Assembly: GCF_022968395.1 (NCBI RefSeq)
Contig: NZ_JALJQZ010000010.1
Coordinates: 62,001 to 126,000 of the forward strand
Length of the DNA stretch: 64,000 bases
Source: Affinirhizobium lemnae
GTDB lineage: Bacteria > Pseudomonadota > Alphaproteobacteria > Rhizobiales > Rhizobiaceae
Direction of reading: 5' to 3'
The notes below the pieces were generated by a model, which saw nothing but the letters and a program-made list of their open reading frames with translations, was not told the DNA's origin and did not search any database. A program made the translations under genes and the position numbers. Below, in pieces: positions 56,925-64,000 of the stretch. Within the stretch, counting starts at the first letter, position 1. Every line of letters begins with the position of its first letter.

Positions 56925-57617
56925 ATGCCCACTCTGTATCATCATCCCATGTCCTCGGCCTCCCGTTTTGTCAGGTTGATCCTGGCGGAATACGGCTTCC
57001 AGACGGATCTCGTCGAGGAGCAACCTTGGGAGAAGCGCCGCGAATTCTTGACAATCAACCCTGCCGCCACGCTGCCTGTCTATGTGGATGACAATATGCG
57101 GGCTTTGTGCGGGCCGAATGTGTTGCTGGAATTCCTCGACGAAACGCACGGCGTCCTGAAGCGGGATAAGCGCCTGTTCGCGGAAGACCCTTTCCAGCGG
57201 GCCGAGATCCGGCGCTTGACGGAATGGTTCCTTCTCAAGATGGAACAGGATGTCACGCGGCCACTGACCAAGGAGCGTGTCTACAAGCTCCAGATGACGG
57301 CAGCCCAAGGCGGCGGCGCGCCTGACTCCAAGGTTCTGAGAACGGCGCGAGGCAATATCCGCCAGCATATGAAATATCTTTCCTGGCTTGCCGGTTCACG
57401 CACCTGGCTTGCGGGCGACCGCCTGTCCTATGCGGATCTCGCCGCCGCGTCCTCGGTTTCCGTTCTGGATTATCTGGGCGAGATCGATTGGCAGGAGACA
57501 CCCATCGCCAAGGAATGGTATCAGAGGCTGAAGTCGCGCCCTTCGTTCCGGCCGCTCCTGGCAGAACGCATTCGCGGCATTACGCCGGTATCTCATTATG
57601 CGGACCTCGATTTCTGA
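56925..57617 (+). CDS. Glutathione S-transferase family protein
   Basis: A 230-residue protein with a thioredoxin-like N-terminal domain (TLYHHPMSSASRFVRLILAE, with Ser/Ser-Arg near the usual thiol-activating position, and INPAATLPVYVDDN) and an all-helical C-terminal domain (YLSWLAGSRTWLAGDRLSYA, DLAAASSVSVLDYL). The substrate is unknown. The ATG read as MPTLYHHPMS is the family start. Its last 20 bp overlap queG. Confidence 0.9.
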   Translation: MPTLYHHPMSSASRFVRLILAEYGFQTDLVEEQPWEKRREFLTINPAATLPVYVDDNMRALCGPNVLLEFLDETHGVLKRDKRLFAEDPFQRAEIRRLTEWFLLKMEQDVTRPLTKERVYKLQMTAAQGGGAPDSKVLRTARGNIRQHMKYLSWLAGSRTWLAGDRLSYADLAAASSVSVLDYLGEIDWQETPIAKEWYQRLKSRPSFRPLLAERIRGITPVSHYADLDF

Positions 57618-58794
57618 GACTGAAAGAGCAGACACGGATCGACAGGTTGCTAAGGCTCTGGATCGGCAGCGCAAGCTGAAGACGTTCCTGTTGGCTGAAG
57701 CCAAGGCGCTTGGCTTCGACAGTTGCCGCATAACCTTGCCCGATTCGATACCTCAGGCGCCTGAACGCCTCGGCACGTTCCTGCAGGCCGGACGCCATGG
57801 TACGATGGCATGGATGGAGGAAACGCGAGAGCGCCGTGCCGACCCCCGTGTCCTCTGGAGCGAGGTCCGCTCGATTGTCCTGTTCGGCGTGAACTACGGG
57901 CCGGATGAAGATCCGCGCGAACTTCTCGCCAAGACAGACCGAGCAGCCATATCCGTCTATGCCCGGCACCGTGATTACCATGACGTCATCAAGGGGAAGC
58001 TGAAGGAACTGGCCACCCGATTTGCGGCCCGCGCTGGCGAAGACGTCAAGGTGTTCGTCGACACAGCACCCGTCATGGAAAAGCCGCTCGCCGCTGCCGC
58101 AGGGCTGGGTTGGCAGGGAAAGCACACCAATCTGGTCAGCCGCGAATTCGGCTCCTGGTTATTTCTGGGAAGCATGTTCACGACCGCGGAACTGGAGATC
58201 GATACGCCGGAACGCGATCATTGCGGCTCTTGCCGTTCCTGCCTCGATGCGTGTCCGACGAATGCCTTTCCGGCCCCTTACCAGATCGACGCCAGGCGGT
58301 GCATTTCCTATCTGACCATCGAGCACAAAGGCATCATAGAGCCTTCCCTCCGGCCAATGTTCGGCAACCGCATCTATGGCTGCGACGACTGTCTGGCGGT
58401 CTGTCCGTGGAACAAGTTTGCCTCCGAAGCATCAGAAATGAAGCTGCGCGCACGCGCTGATCTGAAAGAGCCAAGGATTGCCGACCTGCTGGGCCTGGAC
58501 GACGGTCAGTTCCGCATTCTGTTCAGCGGCTCTCCTGTCAAGCGTATCGGGCGGGACCGCTTTGTCCGAAATGTGCTGATTGCAGCCGGCAATTCCGGTG
58601 ATCCGTCCTTCATCGAGCCGTGTAAAGCGCTATTGAATGATGCATCACCCGATGTGCGGGGTATGGCTGTCTGGGCCTTGTCGAGATTGATGCAGGCCGA
58701 TGTCTTTCTCCTTTTGGCGCAGCAAAGAGTGCCTGATGCGGATATCGACGTTGAGAATGAATGGGTAATGGGAGTTCAGGCATGCGGGTCATGA
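57598..58794 (+). CDS. queG: Epoxyqueuosine reductase
   Basis: QueG reduces epoxyqueuosine to queuosine in tRNA, using cobalamin and two 4Fe-4S clusters. The 398 residues have FLQAGRHGTMAWMEET, VFVDTAPVMEKPLAAAAGLG, and both cluster motifs HCGSCRSCLDACPTNAF and CDDCLAVCPWNKF, followed by a HEAT-like C-terminal helix region. The start overlaps the end of the GST gene by 20 bp. Full length. Confidence 0.95.
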   Translation: MRTSISETERADTDRQVAKALDRQRKLKTFLLAEAKALGFDSCRITLPDSIPQAPERLGTFLQAGRHGTMAWMEETRERRADPRVLWSEVRSIVLFGVNYGPDEDPRELLAKTDRAAISVYARHRDYHDVIKGKLKELATRFAARAGEDVKVFVDTAPVMEKPLAAAAGLGWQGKHTNLVSREFGSWLFLGSMFTTAELEIDTPERDHCGSCRSCLDACPTNAFPAPYQIDARRCISYLTIEHKGIIEPSLRPMFGNRIYGCDDCLAVCPWNKFASEASEMKLRARADLKEPRIADLLGLDDGQFRILFSGSPVKRIGRDRFVRNVLIAAGNSGDPSFIEPCKALLNDASPDVRGMAVWALSRLMQADVFLLLAQQRVPDADIDVENEWVMGVQACGS

Positions 58795-59666
58795 TTTTTG
58801 GTGCAGGCTATTCAGGACAGGCAATCGCTGCAGAATTCCTGAAGGCTGGCGCGGACGTGGCCGGGACGACGCGTAGCGAGGAGAAGAGCCAGAATTTGAA
58901 GGATAAAGCGATCCGGCCATTTCTCTTCGGCGGAACGGAATTGGGCGATGGTCTTCGGACGGAACTTGCCCAGACAACGCATCTCATACAATCCATTGCA
59001 CCGGCCATCGCACCGGGCAAAGACGGAGACCCGCTGCTCAACGTCATAAATGGAGACTTGCGCGCCGTCTTCCCAAAGCTTCAATGGGTCGCCTACCTTT
59101 CGACAGTCGGCGTCTATGGCGATCATCAAGGCGACTGGGTCGATGAGGAAACACCATGCCGCCCCGTCTCGGCGCGCTCCAGGGAACGCGTCGCTGCGGA
59201 AAACGCATGGCAGGTAGCGGCGAACCGCGCTGAAGTGCCACTCGCGATCCTGCGCCTCTCCGGAATCTATGGCCCCGGACGAAACGGCTTCATCAATCTG
59301 GCCCAAGGGACGGCACGCAGGCTGGTCAAACCGGGCCAGGTGTTCAACCGCATCCGCGTAGAAGATATCGGTCGTGCGACGCTGTTCCTGTCCGAGCGCC
59401 ACGCCTCCGGTATCTTTAACGTGACCGACGATCTTCCCGCGCCGCCACAGGATGTCGTTACGGAAGCCGCGCGCCTCATGGGCATCCAGCCACCGCCGCA
59501 ACGGGCCTTCGAAACAGCTGAACTGACGCCGATGGCGCGCTCCTTCTACGGCGAGAACAAACGCGTCTCGAATATGAAGATACGCAACCTTGGATTTAGC
59601 TTTCAGTTTCCGACCTTCGAGGTTTCATTGGAGCAGCTGTGGCAATCCGGTCGCTGGAAAGCGTAA
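58782..59666 (+). CDS. NAD-binding epimerase/reductase-like protein (YeeZ-like)
   Basis: A 294-residue extended-SDR-like protein. RVMIFGAGYSGQAIAAEFLK is a dinucleotide-binding motif, and WVAYLSTVGVYGDHQGDWVD plus AILRLSGIYGPGRNGF are epimerase signatures (the usual Tyr-X-X-X-Lys pair is not obvious). GGGAG precedes the ATG, which lies within the last 13 bp of queG. Substrate unknown. Confidence 0.85.
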   Translation: MRVMIFGAGYSGQAIAAEFLKAGADVAGTTRSEEKSQNLKDKAIRPFLFGGTELGDGLRTELAQTTHLIQSIAPAIAPGKDGDPLLNVINGDLRAVFPKLQWVAYLSTVGVYGDHQGDWVDEETPCRPVSARSRERVAAENAWQVAANRAEVPLAILRLSGIYGPGRNGFINLAQGTARRLVKPGQVFNRIRVEDIGRATLFLSERHASGIFNVTDDLPAPPQDVVTEAARLMGIQPPPQRAFETAELTPMARSFYGENKRVSNMKIRNLGFSFQFPTFEVSLEQLWQSGRWKA

Positions 59667-60059
59667 AGCCGGTCCTGCAGACGGTGTACGCGCGCCGTTG
59701 AAGAAAGATGAAAATTCCATCCAAATTGGGTAGCAAGATTATAGAAATTTAACTTTCATGACAAAGCGCCATATTTTTTGTCCAAATGTGGCGAGCGATT
59801 CTGCTTTTTGATAAAATTTTTTCTTCACGATTTCACGCGAATCACGCGTTCGAATCTCAACAGAACAATTTTCCAGAATCCTACTGGAATCACTTAATTT
59901 TTCCTGCCTAAACAGTCAATTTCATTAGCCGGCTTTAAATCACGATTGTTACATGTTTTAACATTGCGTGATCACAAGGCCCACGTTTTCGCCTTTTTTG
60001 GCCATGCCTAGACCACCTCGCACGCATCTCACCACTTGGATCAACGGGGATAATCGGAT
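59667..60059. promoter_or_regulatory. AT-rich intergenic region with five GANTC sites
   Basis: 393 bp without a gene. GANTC sites start at 59797, 59839, 59852, 59876 and 59887, five within 95 bp. TGTTA and TAACA (59947-59951 and 59959-59963) form a short inverted repeat. It presumably holds the promoter of the RlpA-like gene; the GANTC density suggests methylation-dependent, cell-cycle-linked control. Confidence 0.55.
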
Positions 60060-60422
60060 TTGAAACTTCCAAAACGCTCAGCTTTCGCAGCAGTCGCTCT
60101 CGCATCGTTTTCGATGATTGGCTCTCAAACGGCGCAAGCCGCTCCAGGTTGTGGTCACGCTTCCTGGTATGCACTGGGTTCCAAGACAGCCTCCGGCGAA
60201 CGTATGAACGCCTCCAAGCTCACCGCGGCGCATCGCTCGCTGAGTTTCGGAACGAAGGTCAAAGTTACCAACAAGCGCAATGGCAAGACCGTCGTGGTTC
60301 GCATCAATGACCGCGGTCCTTTCATTCGCGGCCGCGTCATTGATCTCTCGAAGGCAGCAGCAGCCGACATCGGAATGGTTTCGACAGGCACCGCCCAGGT
60401 CTGTTACGAGGTCATCGGCTGA
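60060..60422 (+). CDS. RlpA-like double-psi beta-barrel protein, secreted
   Basis: A 120-residue exported protein: signal peptide [20 protein letters not shown], then a double-psi beta-barrel ([60 protein letters not shown]). This is the RlpA catalytic fold, a septal lytic transglycosylase for denuded glycans. It lacks the lipobox Cys and the C-terminal SPOR domain of full RlpA, so it would be a soluble periplasmic DPBB protein. Translation starts at TTG. Confidence 0.85.
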   Translation: MKLPKRSAFAAVALASFSMIGSQTAQAAPGCGHASWYALGSKTASGERMNASKLTAAHRSLSFGTKVKVTNKRNGKTVVVRINDRGPFIRGRVIDLSKAAAADIGMVSTGTAQVCYEVIG

Positions 60423-60506
60423 TCCGCATGGATGACGGATTGCTCCTCAAGCTTGCCCTGATGGCTTTTCACGGTTAAACGCGCCGGAAAGCAAGGAGAT
60501 CAGGAC

Positions 60507-61787
60507 ATGCGACTGGGCGGACGGATGGCTGCAGCCATCGAAGTGTTGGCAGATATCGAGACGCGCAAACGTCCCGTTGCCGATGCACTGAAGGACTGGG
60601 GCCTGGCGCATCGCTTCGCCGGCTCCGGAGATCGCGCCGCCATCGGCAACATTGTCTATGATGCCTTGCGCATGCGTCTGTCCCATGCCTGGCTGATGGA
60701 TGACGAGAGCGAGACGGCACTGGTCTACGCCGTTCTTCTACGTCAATGGGGCTTCACGCGCACAAGCCTCGCGGCAGAACTGGCGGACGACAAATTTGCG
60801 CCACCCGCTCCGGATCTGACAGCTCTTTCCGAACGAAATCTGTCGGACGCGCCAGCACATATTCAAGGCGATATCCCGGAATGGGTCGTTGCGAGCTTCC
60901 GCTCCTGTTTCGGCGATGCCTGGCTTGCAGAAGCTCAAGCCATGGCTGGTCGGCCAACGCTGGATTTGCGGGCCAATACGCTGAAGGCTAACCGGGACAA
61001 GGTCGTCAAAGCGCTGGATCGGGCGGGCGCGCAGCCAACGCAGATCGCGCGTCAGGGCATTCGTATCCCTGCCGGTGATGGCGCATCCCGTCTTCCGAAC
61101 GTAACCGCCGAACTTTCCTTCCAAAAGGGCTGGTTCGAAGTCCAGGACGAAGGATCGCAGATTGTTGCCGATCTCGTAATGCCATCCGAAGGGCAGCAGG
61201 TTCTGGATTACTGCGCAGGTGGCGGCGGCAAGACGCTGGCGCTTTCGGCAAGCCTCAACAACAAGGGTCAGGTTCATGCCTATGACGCCGACCGCAAACG
61301 CCTTGCTCCCATCATCGAGCGCATGCGCCGCGCCGGCACGCGCAATGTTCAGGTGCACGACGATGTGCAGCAGATGGATGCCCTGAAGGAGAAGCTGGAC
61401 GTCGTGCTTGTGGATGCTCCCTGCACGGGTACAGGAACATGGCGCAGGCGGCCCGATACAAAATGGCGCCTGACGCAGAAGAACATTGAGGAGCGCCTTG
61501 GGCAACAGCAGGATGCGCTGTCGTCGGCTGCGGCCTATGTCAAACCGGGCGGAACACTCGTCTATGTCACCTGCTCCGTTCTGCCGGAAGAGAATGACCG
61601 ACAGATCGAGCGCTTCCTGGCAAACAATCCTTCTTACGAGGTCCAGCCAGCGCTGGACGACTGGAAAACATTGTTTGGCAAGGACGCGCCCAAGCCGCAT
61701 TCCGCCGATGGTCGTAGCCTGACGCTGACACCGGCCTCCACGCAGACCGATGGCTTCTTCTTCTGCAAGCTTAAACGGCGGAGCTAA
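60507..61787 (+). CDS. RsmB/NOP2-family RNA m5C methyltransferase
   Basis: A 426-residue methyltransferase. The N-terminal NusB-like part (RKRPVADALKDWGLAHRFAG) is short; the C-terminal catalytic part has SAM-binding VLDYCAGGGGKTLALSASLN, DAPCTGTGTWRRRPDTKW (motif IV Cys) and YVTCSVLPEENDRQIERFL (motif VI Cys). Typical of RsmB-like 16S or other RNA cytosine methyltransferases; the target is not certain. AAGGAGATCAGGAC precedes the ATG. Confidence 0.88.
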   Translation: MRLGGRMAAAIEVLADIETRKRPVADALKDWGLAHRFAGSGDRAAIGNIVYDALRMRLSHAWLMDDESETALVYAVLLRQWGFTRTSLAAELADDKFAPPAPDLTALSERNLSDAPAHIQGDIPEWVVASFRSCFGDAWLAEAQAMAGRPTLDLRANTLKANRDKVVKALDRAGAQPTQIARQGIRIPAGDGASRLPNVTAELSFQKGWFEVQDEGSQIVADLVMPSEGQQVLDYCAGGGGKTLALSASLNNKGQVHAYDADRKRLAPIIERMRRAGTRNVQVHDDVQQMDALKEKLDVVLVDAPCTGTGTWRRRPDTKWRLTQKNIEERLGQQQDALSSAAAYVKPGGTLVYVTCSVLPEENDRQIERFLANNPSYEVQPALDDWKTLFGKDAPKPHSADGRSLTLTPASTQTDGFFFCKLKRRS

Positions 61788-61965
61788 AAAGGACTGTCGA
61801 GGCTGGAATTCCTCTAATCTAGATTATTTGACACCAGTTTCCTTTTGCGCAATGAGGATTGAAACGATTGATCGGAGAAAGGGCAGACACGCCTTGCTCC
61901 AGTCACGTTTTGCCGGGAAGGCGTGATCGGCCATCGGCATCGTCATTTTCAGACAGGAGGGGACC
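61788..61965 (+). promoter_or_regulatory. Upstream region of the imelysin gene
   Basis: 178 bp. A perfect palindrome TAATCTAGATTA (61815-61826) sits two bases ahead of a TTGACA (61828-61833), possibly an operator overlapping a promoter, but no good -10 follows at 17 bp. I could not recognise a clear Irr or RirA box. Confidence 0.35.
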
Positions 61966-63237
61966 ATGCTCCGCCGAACTCTCTCGACTATCAGTTCTGC
62001 TCTAGCCGCTTCGGTGGCTTTTGTCGCGCTGCCTGCACTGGCTGCAGAGCCCACCGAGGTTCTGAAACACTATGCGGCCGTCGGTCATGCGAAATTCGAA
62101 GACGCCCTGAGTACAGCCAAGGCATTGGACAAGGCCGTAGACGCCCTCATCGCAAAGCCATCAGAGGAAACGCTGAAGGCTGCGCGTCAGGCATGGCTTG
62201 TGGCGCGTACACCCTATTTGCAGACTGAGGTCTACCGCTTCGGCAATCCCATTGTTGATGACTGGGAAGGCAAGGTGAATGCATGGCCTCTCGATGAAGG
62301 TCTTATCGACTATGTCGATGCCGCCTACGGCACCGAAAGCGATGCCAATGCCTTCTACACAGCCAATGTCATTGCCAATCCCAAGCTCAAGATCAACGGC
62401 GAGGACATCAATGCCTCGAAGATCACGCCGGAACTGATCCGCAGCCTGCATACGGCTGGCGAAGTGGAGGCCAATGTTTCGACCGGCTATCACGCGATCG
62501 AATTCCTGTTGTGGGGGCAGGACCTGAACGGCACCGGACCGGGAGCAGGCAATCGTCCCTTTACCGATTACGACAAGGCCAATTGCACGCATGGCAATTG
62601 CGATCGTCGTGGCGACTATCTGAAGTCGGCGACCACGCTGCTGGTTCAGGATCTTCAAGAAATGGTAGAGGCCTGGGCTCCCACCGGCGAAGCCACGAAG
62701 GCTGTTCTGGCCGATCCGAAGGCGGGCCTTTCCGCAATCCTCACAGGCATGGGCTCACTGTCCTACGGCGAACTGGCCGGAGAGCGCATGAAGCTTGGCC
62801 TTCTGCTGCATGATCCAGAAGAGGAGCAGGATTGCTTTTCCGACAACACGCACAATTCGCACCTGAACGACGCCATTGGCATCGCGTCCGCCTATCGCGG
62901 AACCTACACGCGCACTGACGGAACCAAACTGGCAGGGCCTTCCCTATCCGATCTCCTCAAGGCCAAGGATGCCGTTCTCGACACGGAACTGAACGTCAAG
63001 CTCGACAAGACGCTTGCCGACATGCAGATCATGGCGGAGCGCGCTCAGAAGATCGAAGCCTATGACCAGATGATCGCCGAGGGCAACAAGGAGGGTAACG
63101 CAGTTGTGCAGGCCCCGATCGATGACCTTATTGCCCAGACGAAATCAATCGAGCGCGTGATCGCGGCGCTCGATCTTGGCCAGGTGAAGCTCCAGGGTTC
63201 GGCGAGCCTCGATAATCCGAACGCCGTGTTCAAATGA
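61966..63237 (+). CDS. Imelysin-family periplasmic protein (IrpA-like)
   Basis: A 423-residue exported protein with signal peptide LSTISSALAASVAFVALPAL. It has the imelysin signature GxHxxE as GYHAIEFLLWGQDLNGTG and the second conserved part QTEVYRFGNPIVDDWEGKVN, and the C-terminal repeat half. Relatives (iron-regulated IrpA, ICMP, EfeO domain) take part in periplasmic iron handling. GGAGGGG precedes the ATG. Followed by a DUF1111 gene, the usual partner. Confidence 0.9.
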   Translation: MLRRTLSTISSALAASVAFVALPALAAEPTEVLKHYAAVGHAKFEDALSTAKALDKAVDALIAKPSEETLKAARQAWLVARTPYLQTEVYRFGNPIVDDWEGKVNAWPLDEGLIDYVDAAYGTESDANAFYTANVIANPKLKINGEDINASKITPELIRSLHTAGEVEANVSTGYHAIEFLLWGQDLNGTGPGAGNRPFTDYDKANCTHGNCDRRGDYLKSATTLLVQDLQEMVEAWAPTGEATKAVLADPKAGLSAILTGMGSLSYGELAGERMKLGLLLHDPEEEQDCFSDNTHNSHLNDAIGIASAYRGTYTRTDGTKLAGPSLSDLLKAKDAVLDTELNVKLDKTLADMQIMAERAQKIEAYDQMIAEGNKEGNAVVQAPIDDLIAQTKSIERVIAALDLGQVKLQGSASLDNPNAVFK

Positions 63238-63245
63238 GATCAGGA

Positions 63246-63271
63246 CGGCCCATCGAATGTTCGGTGGGCCG
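63246..63271 (+). terminator. Hairpin between the imelysin and DUF1111 genes
   Basis: CGGCCCATCGAA, TG, TTCGGTGGGCCG: a 12-bp stem with one G-T wobble, 8 bp after the imelysin stop. It contains the ATG at 63257, making that a poor start for the next gene. No T-run, so likely attenuation or mRNA-end protection. Confidence 0.6.
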
Positions 63272-63280
63272 CTACTCCCG

Positions 63281-64000
63281 ATGCAGCAACGCGCACTCGT
63301 CCTTGCTCTCCCCATCCTGCTGACCTGTCTCGTGCCAGCGTCCGGCATTGGACAGCAGGAGTTGCTGTATCAGGGTCAACGCGGGGATTTGACGCCGAAG
63401 GATCAGGCGCGTGTCACTGCGGTCATTCGACCAACCGGTAATTTTGGCCAGGCAGAACCATTTGAAGCGATGGCCGCCGGTGCCGCGACCTCGACGCGTA
63501 CCGTCGATGCCGGTGCTTTCTCGCAGTTCACACCCGGCATCACCTTCAGCCAGCAGGAAGAGTTCAAACTCGGAAATGCGCTTTTCACCAAGCTATGGGT
63601 CGCCGCACCCTCCTCAACACAAGCCTCCGACGGATTGGGGCCGCTCTACAATGCACGCTCCTGTGTCAGCTGCCATGTGAAGGACGGACGCGGCCATCCG
63701 CCCGAAGGGGGCAATGACAGGATCTCCATGTTCCTGCGGCTGGCGCGCGCCCCTGCAACACCGGAAGAGAGAGCACGTGTTGCCGATCATCGTGCGCTCA
63801 ATTTTCCCGATCCGATCTACGGTGCGCAGTTGCAGGATCTTGCCGTCCCTGGACTTGCTGCCGAAGGGACGATGCAGATCTCCTACACGGAAGCGCCTGT
63901 CCGCCTCAAGGATGGTACTACCGTTTCGCTACGACGCCCGGCCTATTCGGTCAGCGGTCTGGCTCAAGGCCCGCTTGCAGCCGGAACGACCCTTTCCCCC
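63281..64000 (+). CDS. Di-heme thiol oxidoreductase-like protein, DUF1111 (partial, runs off right edge)
   Basis: The visible 240 residues begin with a signal peptide (RALVLALPILLTCLVPASG) and contain one heme-binding motif CVSCHVKDGRGHPPE in SDGLGPLYNARSC, with a second CxxCH expected beyond the edge. This is the DUF1111/thiol-oxidoreductase family that accompanies imelysin genes in iron-uptake clusters. The ATG given avoids the preceding hairpin; an ATG 8 codons upstream is inside it. No clear ribosome-binding site. Confidence 0.88.
   Translation, partial: MQQRALVLALPILLTCLVPASGIGQQELLYQGQRGDLTPKDQARVTAVIRPTGNFGQAEPFEAMAAGAATSTRTVDAGAFSQFTPGITFSQQEEFKLGNALFTKLWVAAPSSTQASDGLGPLYNARSCVSCHVKDGRGHPPEGGNDRISMFLRLARAPATPEERARVADHRALNFPDPIYGAQLQDLAVPGLAAEGTMQISYTEAPVRLKDGTTVSLRRPAYSVSGLAQGPLAAGTTLSP

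Noticed and set aside
60738-61700. 320-codon open frame on the minus strand
   Set aside because: Antisense to the RsmB-like methyltransferase; no family features.
1-64000. CRISPR array, tRNA, rRNA, prophage or transposase genes
   Set aside because: No regularly spaced direct repeats, no cloverleaf-like sequences, and no phage or transposase motifs were recognised; subtle small RNAs cannot be excluded by eye.

Overview
The window is a stretch of core chromosome from an alphaproteobacterium of the Rhizobiaceae (Agrobacterium/Rhizobium/Sinorhizobium group). The placement rests on: the glnD-mutS-malic enzyme-olsB cluster, which I recall from Sinorhizobium meliloti; the membrane-lipid genes olsB and pmtA; the lptC-lptA-lptB-rpoN-hpf-ptsN block; the rpsT-dnaA pair; and palindromic intergenic repeats of a kind familiar from rhizobia. 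Almost every gene has a recognisable family. I found no rRNA, tRNA, CRISPR array, prophage or transposase gene.

Layout. 1-8 kb: glnD (cut by the left edge), a membrane-anchored AraC-type regulator, mutS, and a divergent malic enzyme. 8-14 kb: olsB (ornithine lipids), a hybrid histidine kinase, the overlapping set rlmI-like/trmH-like/lspA, and a small CoxG-like gene. 14-21 kb: lapA-like, ihfB and sppA on the minus strand, then the LPS-export genes lptCAB, sigma-54 (rpoN), hpf and ptsN. 21-27 kb: repeat copy 1, a short exported peptide, an NDUFA9-like dehydrogenase, a DUF1330 protein, pyrF, a histidine-phosphatase-like protein, pmtA (phosphatidylcholine synthesis) and dnaN. 27-35 kb: rsmI-yraN, the decayed remains of a glycerol-3-phosphate importer (ugpBAEC), a cupin, gshB, yifB and cysK. 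35-48 kb: lysE-like, dut, prfC, otsBA (trehalose), a class II amidotransferase, a split chromate transporter, ubiE-ubiB-coaBC, mutM and rpsT. 48-56 kb: dnaA with a long AT-rich upstream region, a broken methyltransferase, rph-rdgB-hemW divergent from hrcA-grpE, and repeat copy 2. 56-64 kb: uppP, a GST, queG, an NAD-binding epimerase-like gene, an RlpA-like protein, an RsmB-like methyltransferase, and the start of an imelysin/DUF1111 iron-uptake-type cluster cut by the right edge.

Most of the interest lies between genes. Eight GANTC sites (the CcrM methylase target of alphaproteobacteria) fall within 179 bp upstream of dnaA, and five within 95 bp upstream of the RlpA-like gene. A 276-bp element with terminal inverted repeats occurs twice, nearly identical and in opposite orientation, bracketing about 34 kb that includes dnaN and dnaA. 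Several 5' leaders or gene junctions carry strong inverted repeats: gshB with its ribosome-binding site inside one arm, rpoN, hpf/ptsN, hrcA/grpE, the amidotransferase/chrA junction, and imelysin/DUF1111. Two regions are actively decaying: the ugp operon, and a methyltransferase gene with two in-frame stops just after dnaA.

I did not find a clearly new multigene system. All family assignments come from reading the translated sequence; no database search was run. Start codons were chosen from ribosome-binding sites and recalled family N-termini.
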